The notes beneath the pieces are model-generated. The model was given only the letters and a program-made list of their open reading frames with translations. It was not told the origin of the DNA and made no database searches. Made by a program: the position numbers and the translations under genes. This document shows positions 43,678 through 52,005 of a stretch of DNA of 64,000 nucleotides, piece by piece. This DNA comes from Mycolicibacterium sp. YH-1 (GTDB lineage: Bacteria; Actinomycetota; Actinomycetes; Mycobacteriales; Mycobacteriaceae), in contig NZ_CP092915.1 of assembly GCF_022557175.1 (NCBI RefSeq), positions 2,480,001 through 2,544,000 of the forward strand, written 5' to 3'. The first letter of the stretch is position 1; every line of letters begins with the position of its first letter.

Positions 43678-44985
43678 GTGACCCGTCAACTGCATCTGCT
43701 GCTGTTCGGCAACACCCGTTCGGCAGGGCCCTGGCGGCATCCCGATATCGACCACACCACCGCGGGCGTACGACGCGCGTTGATCGAACGGGCGCGCACG
43801 GCTGAGCGCGGGGGACTGGACGCGCTGTTCTTCGCCGACGGGCTGAACTTCGGCCCACCTGCCACCTGGGCGTACAAGACCACCGAGGACTTCGAACCGC
43901 TCACCACGGCGGCCGCGCTGTCGTCGGTCACCGAACACATCGGCCTCGTGCTGACCGGATCGGCGACCCTCGCGCACCCATTCCACCTGGCCCGCCAGTT
44001 CCTCTCACTCGATCATCTCAGCGGGGGACGAACCGGCTGGAATCTGGTGACCAGCTTCGCCGCGGCGGCCGCCGACAACTTCAGCGCCCGCGGAGTGGTC
44101 GACCATGACGAGCGATACCGCATCGCCGAGGAGGCCATCGACGTCGTCACCAACCTGTGGGACGGCTGGGGCGAGGACACCATCGTCGCCGACCGTCAGG
44201 CGGGAGTCTTCAACGACGTCAGCAAGATTCACGTCACCGAACACCATGGGCGCTACTTCGACGTCAAGGGGCCGATCGGTGCCGCGCGTTCCCCTCAGGG
44301 CAGGCCGGTGATCTTTCAGGCGGGCAGCTCGAGCGCGGGAAGTGCGTTCGCCGCACGGCACGCCGAGGTGATCTTCACCGGCCAGGGCAACCGGGCGCGG
44401 GCAGCTGACTTCTACCGTCAGATCCACGCCAAGGCGCTGGCCGTCGGTCGGAGGACACCACCGCTGATCACACCGTCGCTGCGGTTCATCGTTGGTTCGA
44501 CAGAGGACGAGGCCGCGCGTGCTGAACGCACCGCCTACGAGCACTTCAGCCCCGAGTACCAGGCGGGCTGGTTGCTCGAGGTCGACGTCGACGTCACCGG
44601 TGCGGACCTGGACGGTCCGGTGCCCTCCTCGGCGTTCCCCGCCACCACCCAGACGCACCAGACCGCCCTGGCCGGCTATCGGGCGTTGGCAGCCGAAGCC
44701 ACCACGGTGCGGGAGTTCCTGTACCGCACCGTCAACGGCTGGGGTGCGCAGGTGATCGGCACCCCCGAACGGATCGCCGACGATATCGAGGAGTGGTTCC
44801 ACACCGGGGCCTCCGACGGCTTCGTGCTCAGCGACTCGGGTCTGCCCGGGCAGCTGGATCTCTTCGTCGACCAGGTGGTGCCGGTCCTGCGCAAGCGTGG
44901 TCTGTTCCGGCACGAGTACGCCGGTGCCACGTTGCGTAGCCATCTGGGTCTCGAGGTGCCCGCGCGGTTCGGCGTGCAGGCATGA
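43678..44985 (+). CDS. LLM-class FMN-dependent monooxygenase (NtaA/SnaA/DszA type)
   Basis: 435 aa. LLFGNTRSAGPWRHPDID at the start, ARTAERGGLDALFFADG, flavin site DHLSGGRTGWNLVTSF and PVIFQAGSSSAGSAFAARHAE. Same subfamily as the proteins at 34135-35496 and 44982-46346, which act on sulfur or nitrogen organics with FMNH2. GTG 43678 follows AAGGAG. The stop overlaps the start of a second monooxygenase, so they form an operon. Confidence 0.9.
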   Translation: MTRQLHLLLFGNTRSAGPWRHPDIDHTTAGVRRALIERARTAERGGLDALFFADGLNFGPPATWAYKTTEDFEPLTTAAALSSVTEHIGLVLTGSATLAHPFHLARQFLSLDHLSGGRTGWNLVTSFAAAAADNFSARGVVDHDERYRIAEEAIDVVTNLWDGWGEDTIVADRQAGVFNDVSKIHVTEHHGRYFDVKGPIGAARSPQGRPVIFQAGSSSAGSAFAARHAEVIFTGQGNRARAADFYRQIHAKALAVGRRTPPLITPSLRFIVGSTEDEAARAERTAYEHFSPEYQAGWLLEVDVDVTGADLDGPVPSSAFPATTQTHQTALAGYRALAAEATTVREFLYRTVNGWGAQVIGTPERIADDIEEWFHTGASDGFVLSDSGLPGQLDLFVDQVVPVLRKRGLFRHEYAGATLRSHLGLEVPARFGVQA

Positions 44986-46346
44986 CGCGGGTGGACAGGC
45001 CGTTCGCGTTGTCGGCGTTCACCATGTCGACGGCCTCGCACGGCAACTTCGGCATGTGGCGACACCCCGAGGATCACACCTCGCGCTACACCGACCTGCG
45101 GTACTGGACCGATCTCGCCAAGCTGCTCGAGGACGGCGGGTTCGACGTCCTGTTCGTTGCCGACGCGGTCGGCCAGCTCGACGTCTTCGGTGGTGACGCG
45201 TCGGCCGCACTGTCGCGCGGCGTGCAGACACCCGTGACCGATCCGCTGCTGGCGGTGTCCGCGATGGCCGCCGTCACCGAGCGAATCGGGTTCGGCATCA
45301 CCGTGTCAACGACCTATGAGAGCCCCTATCTACTGGCCCGCAAGTTCAGCACTCTGGATCACCTGACGGGCGGCCGGATCGGCTGGAACATCGTCACGTC
45401 GTTGTTGGACAGTGCGGCGCGCAACATCATCGCCAGGGACCGCCAGATTCCGCACGACGAGCGCTATGCGATGGCCAGTGAGTTCCTCGACGTCGCCTAC
45501 AAGCTGTGGGAGGGCTCGTGGGAGGACGATGCGGTGGTCCGGGACCGTGACCGCGGTGTCTACACCGATCCGCAGAAGGTCCACCCGATCGAGCACAGCG
45601 GTCGCTACTTCAGCGTGCCGGGAGCCCATTTGGTGGAACCCTCGCCGCAGCGGACCCCGGTGCTGTTCCAGGCCGGCACATCGGCCGCGGGCCGCGAGTT
45701 CGCCGCCCGTAACGCCGAACTCGTCTTCGCCAGCGATCCGCGCCCTGACGTGCTGCGCGCGAACATCGACGACGTCCGGCGCCGCGCGGTGGGCCACGGG
45801 CGTGATCCCGACTCGATCAGGTTCATCACCTCGGTCGAGATCGTCACGGACAGCACTGATTCCGCGGCACGCGCCAAGGCCGACGAGCTGGCCACCTACC
45901 ACGACCTCGAGGGCGGCCTGGTGCTGCTGTCGGCGCTCAGCGGTGTCGACTGGTCGAGCTACGGGGTGGACCGGCCGATCGAACAGTTCGACACCGACGC
46001 CAGCCGTTCCATTCTCGCGTCGGTCGCCACCTCGGAACGATTGACGTTGCGCGACTACGTGGGAGGTCTCGGCGGATTCGGCGGTGAGCTGTTCGTCGGC
46101 TCGGGATCCACCGTCGCAGACGAGCTGGAGGCCTACGCAGAACGCTCCGGCGTGGACGGTTTCAACATCGCCTACCACGTCACGCCCGGAAGTTTCCGGG
46201 ACGTCGCCGAGCACGTCATCCCCGAACTGCGACGCCGTGGCCGCGCTGCGGAGCAGGGGGACCCGACGACGTTGCGGCAGCGGCTGTTCGGCTCCGACTC
46301 GGCGCGGCTCGCGCGCGATCACCCGGCCGCCGCATACCGCAGATAA
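44982..46346 (+). CDS. LLM-class FMN-dependent monooxygenase (NtaA/SnaA/DszA type)
   Basis: 454 aa. FGMWRHPEDHTSRYTDLRYW, LLEDGGFDVLFVADAVG, DHLTGGRIGWNIVTSLLDSA and PVLFQAGTSAAGREFAARNAE mark the family. It is related to its upstream neighbour (ATGA overlap), suggesting tandem duplication followed by specialisation, or a two-step pathway. Substrate unknown; a flavin reductase is not encoded nearby. Confidence 0.9.
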   Translation: MTRVDRPFALSAFTMSTASHGNFGMWRHPEDHTSRYTDLRYWTDLAKLLEDGGFDVLFVADAVGQLDVFGGDASAALSRGVQTPVTDPLLAVSAMAAVTERIGFGITVSTTYESPYLLARKFSTLDHLTGGRIGWNIVTSLLDSAARNIIARDRQIPHDERYAMASEFLDVAYKLWEGSWEDDAVVRDRDRGVYTDPQKVHPIEHSGRYFSVPGAHLVEPSPQRTPVLFQAGTSAAGREFAARNAELVFASDPRPDVLRANIDDVRRRAVGHGRDPDSIRFITSVEIVTDSTDSAARAKADELATYHDLEGGLVLLSALSGVDWSSYGVDRPIEQFDTDASRSILASVATSERLTLRDYVGGLGGFGGELFVGSGSTVADELEAYAERSGVDGFNIAYHVTPGSFRDVAEHVIPELRRRGRAAEQGDPTTLRQRLFGSDSARLARDHPAAAYRR

Positions 46347-46482
46347 GAATCTGCCCGATCCGATGACTGCCGCCGACAGAGGTGTTGCGGCAGTGTGACT
46401 ACAAGATCATTTCAGCGTTAATCACAGTTCCGGCAACGCATTGCGCCGCCCGGCGATGACGCATGTGCGAAAGGCGGTAATC

Positions 46483-48045
46483 GTGTCGAACTCGGCGAAT
46501 CCAGAGGTGAGCCTGTCGGGCAAGAGGTTGACGTCGGCTCAGGACACCGGACTGGAACGGGAGGCACTCGGACCCTGGGGCGTCTTCGCCCAGGGTCTGG
46601 CGGCAGCCGCCCCCAGCGTGGCGGTCGCGGTGGTGCCTTTCTCACTGTTCGTGGCGGCGGGCAAGGGCGCCGCGTGGGCGGTGCTGGTGGGCTTGGTGAT
46701 TGTCGTCCTCATCGCCACCACCATCAGCTTCCAGGCCAAGCGCACGGTGTCCTCGGGATCGCTGGGCACCTACACCGGCAACGGTCTCGGGTCCGGATTC
46801 GCCTATGCCGCAGGGTTCAGCCTGCTGATCGGCTACATCGGCTTCGCCACCACCGGCACCCTCGGCGGTGTGCTCTACCTGGACTCGTTCCTGGAGGCCA
46901 TCGGCATCGGTTCGGAGGCAACCTGGTTCAAGTTGCTGCTCGTCATCGTGGTGGTGGCCACCGCGGTGTACCTGCCCTACCGGGGGGTCTCGATCGCGGC
47001 GAAGTACGAACTGGCCTTCGAACTCATCGCGATCGCGTCCATCCTGGTGATCATCATCGGCTCCTACGTGGCATACGGCGTCCGAATCGACTGGGAGCAG
47101 TGGAATCCCGCACATCTGGGATCCAGTGCCACCTTCATCGCCGCCGTGACCGCGGTGGGTTCTTATGCAGGCTTCGAGAGCGTCGCCTCGCTGGGCGCCG
47201 AGGCCAAGGATGCGCACCGCAACATCTCGCGTTCGCTGCTGCGGGTTGTCCTTCTGCTCGGTGTGCTCTACATCGTCGCCACCTACCCGCAGATCCTGTT
47301 CTTCGACGATATCGACGGCGATAAGGCGGTACTGCCACAACTGGCTGACGCCGTTGGTGTGAGCTGGGTCAACTACGTGGTCAGCGCCGCGGTCGCCATC
47401 GCGTTCATCGTCTTCGTCACCGCGGTCACAACCGCCGCTGCTCGGTCGTTGTTCACGTTCGCCCACGAGGGCGCGCTGCCCGCGGTCTTCACCAAGGTGC
47501 ACGAGAGGCACCGCACACCCTGGGCGGGAATCGTCTTCGTGGGTGCTGTGTCGCTGATCTTCTCGGTGGTCGCGACGTTCAGCTCGGTGGGGCGTCTGGT
47601 GTTCGACGTTTACGGCGGTTACGTCGCCACATGGGGCTTCCTGATCAGCTATCTGCTGGTCGTCATCGCGACGCCGATTTGGCTGGCCAAGATCAAGGCG
47701 CTCACGCCGGTGCGGCTCGCGGTCTCGGTGGCGGCGGCCATCGGGCTGGGATACGTCATCTTCAGCAACTTCTACCCGGTGCCCGAGTTCCCGTTCAACA
47801 TCCTGCCGTTCATCTACGGCGGCATCCTGCTCGCCGGGCTGCTCTGGTACGCCTACCTGCGCTGGGCGAAACCCGAAGTGGCCGAGCGGATCGGAACCAT
47901 CCAGACGCTGTCGGAGGAGGAGCAGCAGCGGCTCGTCGACGCGGGCATCCTGGAAGTCCTCGCCGAGGAGCACCGGGCCGAGCAGGACCCGGCCGAGGAC
48001 GGCGATCCCGAGTCGTCGCGCGACCGGGAGCCAGTCGCGCCATGA
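46483..48045 (+). CDS. APC family amino-acid permease
   Basis: 520 aa with about 12 membrane helices. The APC core is visible: GPWGVFAQGLAAAAPSVAVA near the N-terminus and TAVGSYAGFESVASLGAEAKD, the substrate-binding unwound helix region, in the middle. The C-terminus is cytoplasmic and acidic. GTG 46483 has AAAGGCGG upstream; ATG 46459 is an alternative. The stop overlaps the double GNAT gene, linking uptake to intracellular acetylation. Confidence 0.88.
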   Translation: MSNSANPEVSLSGKRLTSAQDTGLEREALGPWGVFAQGLAAAAPSVAVAVVPFSLFVAAGKGAAWAVLVGLVIVVLIATTISFQAKRTVSSGSLGTYTGNGLGSGFAYAAGFSLLIGYIGFATTGTLGGVLYLDSFLEAIGIGSEATWFKLLLVIVVVATAVYLPYRGVSIAAKYELAFELIAIASILVIIIGSYVAYGVRIDWEQWNPAHLGSSATFIAAVTAVGSYAGFESVASLGAEAKDAHRNISRSLLRVVLLLGVLYIVATYPQILFFDDIDGDKAVLPQLADAVGVSWVNYVVSAAVAIAFIVFVTAVTTAAARSLFTFAHEGALPAVFTKVHERHRTPWAGIVFVGAVSLIFSVVATFSSVGRLVFDVYGGYVATWGFLISYLLVVIATPIWLAKIKALTPVRLAVSVAAAIGLGYVIFSNFYPVPEFPFNILPFIYGGILLAGLLWYAYLRWAKPEVAERIGTIQTLSEEEQQRLVDAGILEVLAEEHRAEQDPAEDGDPESSRDREPVAP

Positions 48046-49049
48046 CACTGACCGACTTTCGTGGCGTCGGAAGCTGGTCGCGGTCACCGGCATCCGCCGT
48101 CGACCATCCCCTGATCGCCGACTTTCTGGCCACCACCAGCGGGTTGGGCGGACGCAAGTTCTCCGCTGACTCCCGCGATGTCGCCGAGCAGCTCGACGGC
48201 GTCTATCCCGACGGTGCGACGGTGTTGCGTGACGAGGCGGGCCGCGTGCGGGGTTACGCACTGCTGCGACCGCCACACGGTGTCGACCTCGCGGAGATCT
48301 CGGGCGAGTTCGTGTTCGGCCCCGATGCGCGACATGTCCTCATCGACGAGATCGTCGGCGCGACTGTGGATCGGTTCCACCGCGAGGCGAGGGGTGTCGC
48401 GGGGGCGTATCTGCGCGTCTTCATCGGCACCGACCAGGCTGCGGCGCTGGATGCGCTCATCGCACGCGGCGCCTGGCGGGAGGGGGAGTTCATCAGGACC
48501 CGCAAGCCGCTGGAGGGGGAGGACGTCGACGGGCTGGCAGCGGTCGAGGTGTCGGGACTGACGGTGCTGAGCTGGGCGGAGGTCGTCGACCGCGGCCTGG
48601 GTGAGCAGGTGCGCCGCCTGCAGTACGACACGTTCCTCGAACACTTCGGCAACATGTCGAAAACCCCGGCGGCGTTCGCACATCACCTGCACAGCCGGTC
48701 GTTCACGCCGGACTTCAGCGTCGCGGCGGTCGACGCCTCCGGTGATGTCGTGGGCTATGTGCTTGGCTCGACGTTCACCGCAGGGACGGCGCCGGGCGAG
48801 GAACGCAGTGCCCACACCGACTACATCGGAGTCCGCAGCGATCAGCGCAAGCGGGGGATCGGTGAGCTTCTGCTGCGCAAGGTCTGGCTCGCGGCGCTGC
48901 GGCGCGGGGTGACGGTCGCCTCCCTGGGCACCGACATCAACAACCAGAGCAATGCCCACCTGCTGTACCGGCGACTCGGGTACGTCGCCGTGGAGAACCA
49001 GTACGCATACCGTATCGATGCCGTGAGGGAGCCGAACACCCATGAGTGA
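48042..49049 (+). CDS. Tandem GNAT acetyltransferase
   Basis: 335 aa. Two GNAT-like halves: a degenerate N-terminal one (residues about 20-160, FLATTSGLGG...AYLRVF) and a C-terminal one with the acetyl-CoA loop GVRSDQRKRGIGELLLRKVW and NAHLLYRRLGYVAVE. Mycothiol synthase (MshD) has a similar two-domain plan, but the sequence is not MshD. It lies between the permease and the acyl-CoA dehydrogenase-like gene with overlaps at both ends, so all three form one operon. Confidence 0.85.
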   Translation: MTLTDFRGVGSWSRSPASAVDHPLIADFLATTSGLGGRKFSADSRDVAEQLDGVYPDGATVLRDEAGRVRGYALLRPPHGVDLAEISGEFVFGPDARHVLIDEIVGATVDRFHREARGVAGAYLRVFIGTDQAAALDALIARGAWREGEFIRTRKPLEGEDVDGLAAVEVSGLTVLSWAEVVDRGLGEQVRRLQYDTFLEHFGNMSKTPAAFAHHLHSRSFTPDFSVAAVDASGDVVGYVLGSTFTAGTAPGEERSAHTDYIGVRSDQRKRGIGELLLRKVWLAALRRGVTVASLGTDINNQSNAHLLYRRLGYVAVENQYAYRIDAVREPNTHE

Positions 49050-50277
49050 CAACGAGACCTACCTGCGCCACCCCAGCGCAACGGACGACGAGCTGTGGGT
49101 GAGGTTCGGGCCCGTGTTCGAGTTCATCGCCGAGGGCAATACCGAGCGAGAGCGCGACCGGACGTTCCCGCACGAGCAGGTGCGCTGGTTGCGGGACGAG
49201 GGTTTCGGCACGCTGCGAATCCCCAAGGAGGACGGTGGTTTCGGAGCCTCGCTGCAGCAGACGTTCGAGCTGTTGGCGGATCTTGCTGCCGCCGACCCGA
49301 ACGTCGCGCACATCTTCCGCAACCATCTCGCCTTCGTCGAGGACCGGCTCAACGCGCCACGGTCGGCTGGTGCCGACACCTGGCTGAAGCGCTTCCTCTC
49401 GGGTGCATTCGTGGGTGGCGGATGGACCGAGGCGAACAACGTCACCCTGGCCAACATCGCCTCGACCGTGATACAACGCGACGACCACTGGGAGGTCACC
49501 GGCGCGAAATACTATGCCACCGGCAGCCTCTACGCGGACTGGCTCGACGTTCTGGGTAAGGATGACGACGGGACACTGCTCACGGCGCTCGTGCGGGCCG
49601 ATGATCCGGGAGTCGAACTGGTCGATGACTGGCGAGGATTCGGTCAGCGCACCACGGCCAGTGGATCGGCGCGCTACAACCAGGTCCCCGCGCAGGAGGG
49701 TGACGTCTTCCCAGCCACAGACCGGTTCGTCTACCAGGCGCACTTCTATCAGACCGCGATGCTGTCGGTGTTGACCGGTATCACGCGCGCGGCGTTGCGT
49801 GACGGCACAGCCCAATTGAGGGCGCGGACGCGCAACTACCCGCAGGGACTCACCGAGGTTCCCTCCGATGACGCACAACTACTTCAGGTCATCGGTCAGG
49901 TGTCGGCCGATGTGTTCGCGGCGGACGCCGCACTGAGCAGAGGTAGCAGCACGCTGGACGATATCGTCGACGCCCGCGTGCAGGCCCGCGAATCCCGCGT
50001 CGAGCAGCTCTTGATCGACGCCGAGGTTGCGGTGTCGCAGGCGCAGCTGGTGATCATCGCCGCTGCGCTGAAGTCCACCACCGAGATCTTCGATGCCCTT
50101 GGCGCATCGGGGGTGTCGGAGGTCAACGGGCTCGACAGGCACTGGCGCAACGCCAGGACCCTGGCGTCGCACAACCCGCGGGTCTACAAGGCCCGGATCC
50201 TGGGGGACTGGCTCGTCAACGGCAGGACACCGGTGTCGAGTCTCGTTGCCGGCGGTCGCGGCGGGCAGGGCAACTGA
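49042..50277 (+). CDS. Acyl-CoA dehydrogenase-like flavin monooxygenase (DszC/SfnB type)
   Basis: 411 aa with the acyl-CoA dehydrogenase fold: FGTLRIPKEDGGFGASLQQT, GGGWTEANNVTLANI, VTGAKYYATGSLYADW and a C-terminal RNARTLASHNPRVYKARILGDW. This subgroup lacks the usual acyl-CoA dehydrogenase catalytic Glu region and includes DszC and SfnB, which oxygenate sulfur compounds with FMNH2. It overlaps the GNAT gene by eight bases; its 3' 62 bases overlap the convergent MFS gene. Confidence 0.85.
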   Translation: MSDNETYLRHPSATDDELWVRFGPVFEFIAEGNTERERDRTFPHEQVRWLRDEGFGTLRIPKEDGGFGASLQQTFELLADLAAADPNVAHIFRNHLAFVEDRLNAPRSAGADTWLKRFLSGAFVGGGWTEANNVTLANIASTVIQRDDHWEVTGAKYYATGSLYADWLDVLGKDDDGTLLTALVRADDPGVELVDDWRGFGQRTTASGSARYNQVPAQEGDVFPATDRFVYQAHFYQTAMLSVLTGITRAALRDGTAQLRARTRNYPQGLTEVPSDDAQLLQVIGQVSADVFAADAALSRGSSTLDDIVDARVQARESRVEQLLIDAEVAVSQAQLVIIAAALKSTTEIFDALGASGVSEVNGLDRHWRNARTLASHNPRVYKARILGDWLVNGRTPVSSLVAGGRGGQGN

Positions 50278-51505
50278 GTCCGCGTAGCTCGACCGCCCAG
50301 ACGCAGAAGGCCACAGCAGCGTAGGCACCGCCAAGGACGCACACCGCTCCCCACCCCGCGGACGCAAAGACCGCGGCGCTGCTCATTGCTCCGATGGCGC
50401 TGCCGAGCGAGTAGAAGACCATGTAGCTGCCGACAACGCTGCCTGCGGATTCCGGCGCGTGCGCGACGATCTGGTTCTGGCTCGTGACATGTACGGCCTG
50501 AACGGCGAAATCGAGTGCGATGACGCCGATCACGAACAGAACGAGGGAGTGGGGAGCCTGCGCACTGAACACCCAGGAGATCATGAGGACGATCAGCCCT
50601 ATCGCGGTGACGCGCTGCTGTTTCCCCCGATCGGCCCATCGTCCAGCGCGGGTGGCGCCGAGGGCGCCGATCAAGCCCGCGATCCCGAACAGCCCGATCT
50701 GTGTGGTCGACAAGTGCCACGGGTCTGCGCTGAGCGGCAGCGCCATCCCGCTCCACAGCACCCCAAAGGATGCGAACAGAAACAGGGCTATCACCGCCCG
50801 CGGGCGGAACACTCGATCGGTGGCCGTCAGGGTGATCACCGAGACAACTGCCCGGGCATACGTGCGCTCGGGCGGTACCCGTTTGTCACGAGGTAGCCGA
50901 GCCAGCGCAACACCCGCAAGCAGCACGGAGATGAGGGCCGACCCCGCGTAAACGGCACGCCAGCCCACGAGATCCGCGATGACGCCGGAAGCGGTACGCG
51001 CCATGACAATGCCAATGACCACCCCACTCGTGACGACACCGATGTTCATACCGCGCTCGGCAGGTGCGCTGACCGCCGCCGCGTAGGCCACCACCACTTG
51101 CACCACCACCGAGAACAGTCCTGCCACAGCCATTCCCACCAGTAGCTGCACACTCGTCGTGGAGAAGGCGACCAGCGTCGTCCCCGCGGCTGCGGCGCCG
51201 ATCTGGATGGCAATCAGCTTTCTGCGGTTCACCAGATCGCCGAGCGGAACCAGGGCTATCAGACCCACCAGGTAGCCGAGTTGGGCGATCGCGATGATGA
51301 CGCCGAGGTTGGCGCGCGGAATCGACAGGTCGGAGCCGATTCGTTCGAGAAGCGGCTGGGCGTAGTAGATGTTGGCAACGGCTACGCCGCACAACACCGC
51401 CAACAGGATTCGCAGGGATGTCGATATGCCCGTCCCCGCCGGCGCCGCCGCGCCTTGCTCATCCTCGACCACGCCAACCTCCGTATGGTTTTCTATTGCA
51501 ACCAT
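50216..51505 (-). CDS. MFS transporter
   Basis: About 429 aa, 12 membrane helices. The MFS motif A region is GLIALVPLGDLVNRRKLI between helices 2 and 3. The protein resembles drug/metabolite exporters of the AraJ/Bcr kind. ATG 51505 is chosen. It is divergent from an HxlR regulator with 49 bases between starts containing two copies of an inverted repeat, so it is probably controlled by it. The C-terminal coding end overlaps the opposite-strand flavoprotein gene. Confidence 0.88.
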   Translation of the reverse strand: MVAIENHTEVGVVEDEQGAAAPAGTGISTSLRILLAVLCGVAVANIYYAQPLLERIGSDLSIPRANLGVIIAIAQLGYLVGLIALVPLGDLVNRRKLIAIQIGAAAAGTTLVAFSTTSVQLLVGMAVAGLFSVVVQVVVAYAAAVSAPAERGMNIGVVTSGVVIGIVMARTASGVIADLVGWRAVYAGSALISVLLAGVALARLPRDKRVPPERTYARAVVSVITLTATDRVFRPRAVIALFLFASFGVLWSGMALPLSADPWHLSTTQIGLFGIAGLIGALGATRAGRWADRGKQQRVTAIGLIVLMISWVFSAQAPHSLVLFVIGVIALDFAVQAVHVTSQNQIVAHAPESAGSVVGSYMVFYSLGSAIGAMSSAAVFASAGWGAVCVLGGAYAAVAFCVWAVELRGLSCPARRDRRQRDSTPVSCR

Positions 51506-51540
51506 GTGAAGGTAGATCAAAACGGTTTCATTATGCAACC
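51487..51540. promoter_or_regulatory. Duplicated GGTT-N9-AACC operator
   Basis: GGTTTTCTATTGCAACC (51487-51503) and GGTTTCATTATGCAACC (51524-51540) are two copies of the same 17-base dyad, 37 bases apart. They sit exactly between the divergent MFS and HxlR genes. The right halves TGCAACCAT are identical over nine bases. A binding site for the HxlR protein is inferred. Confidence 0.6.
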
Positions 51541-51554
51541 ATCGTGGAGGGTTG

Positions 51555-52001
51555 ATGACTGACAACGATCGATGGACCGACCAGCACTGCCCCGTCGCGA
51601 GAGCACTCGACCTCGTCGGCGATCGGTGGTCGCTGCTGATCGTGCGGGACGCCATTGACGGTGCTCGCCGGTTCAGTCAGCTTCAGCGCAGTCTCGGTAT
51701 CGCCAAGAACATCCTCAGTGACCGGCTGCGCGTCCTGGTCGAACAGGGGATTCTCGAGACTCAGTCAAACGAGCAGGGAACCCGCAAGGAGTACGTGCTC
51801 ACCAGTAGCGGCCGTGACCTGTTCACGGTGATCGTGAGTCTCCGTCAATGGGGTGAACGCCACGCCTTCTTGGCTGGCGAGCGGCACTCGACGCTGGTCG
51901 ACGACACCGGTGGAGGTGCTGTGCCCACGCTTCGTGTGGTGAACAAGGACGGCGTCGAACTCACTCCTGCAAACACCCACGTGCACAGGGTGGACACCTG
52001 A
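51555..52001 (+). CDS. HxlR family transcriptional regulator
   Basis: 148 aa. The MarR-like winged helix has the family start HCPVARALDLVGDRWSLLIVRDA with Cys12, the residue that senses electrophiles or redox in several HxlR proteins, then RFSQLQRSLGIAKNILSDRL and ETQSNEQGTRKEYVLT. ATG 51555 follows GGAGGG. It likely represses itself and the MFS exporter from the operator at 51487-51540. Confidence 0.9.
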   Translation: MTDNDRWTDQHCPVARALDLVGDRWSLLIVRDAIDGARRFSQLQRSLGIAKNILSDRLRVLVEQGILETQSNEQGTRKEYVLTSSGRDLFTVIVSLRQWGERHAFLAGERHSTLVDDTGGGAVPTLRVVNKDGVELTPANTHVHRVDT

Positions 52002-52005
52002 GGCC

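Noticed and set aside
46390..46440. TGTGA...TCACA resembling a CRP site before the permease gene
   Set aside because: The half-sites are about 24 bases apart instead of six, so it does not fit the CRP consensus.
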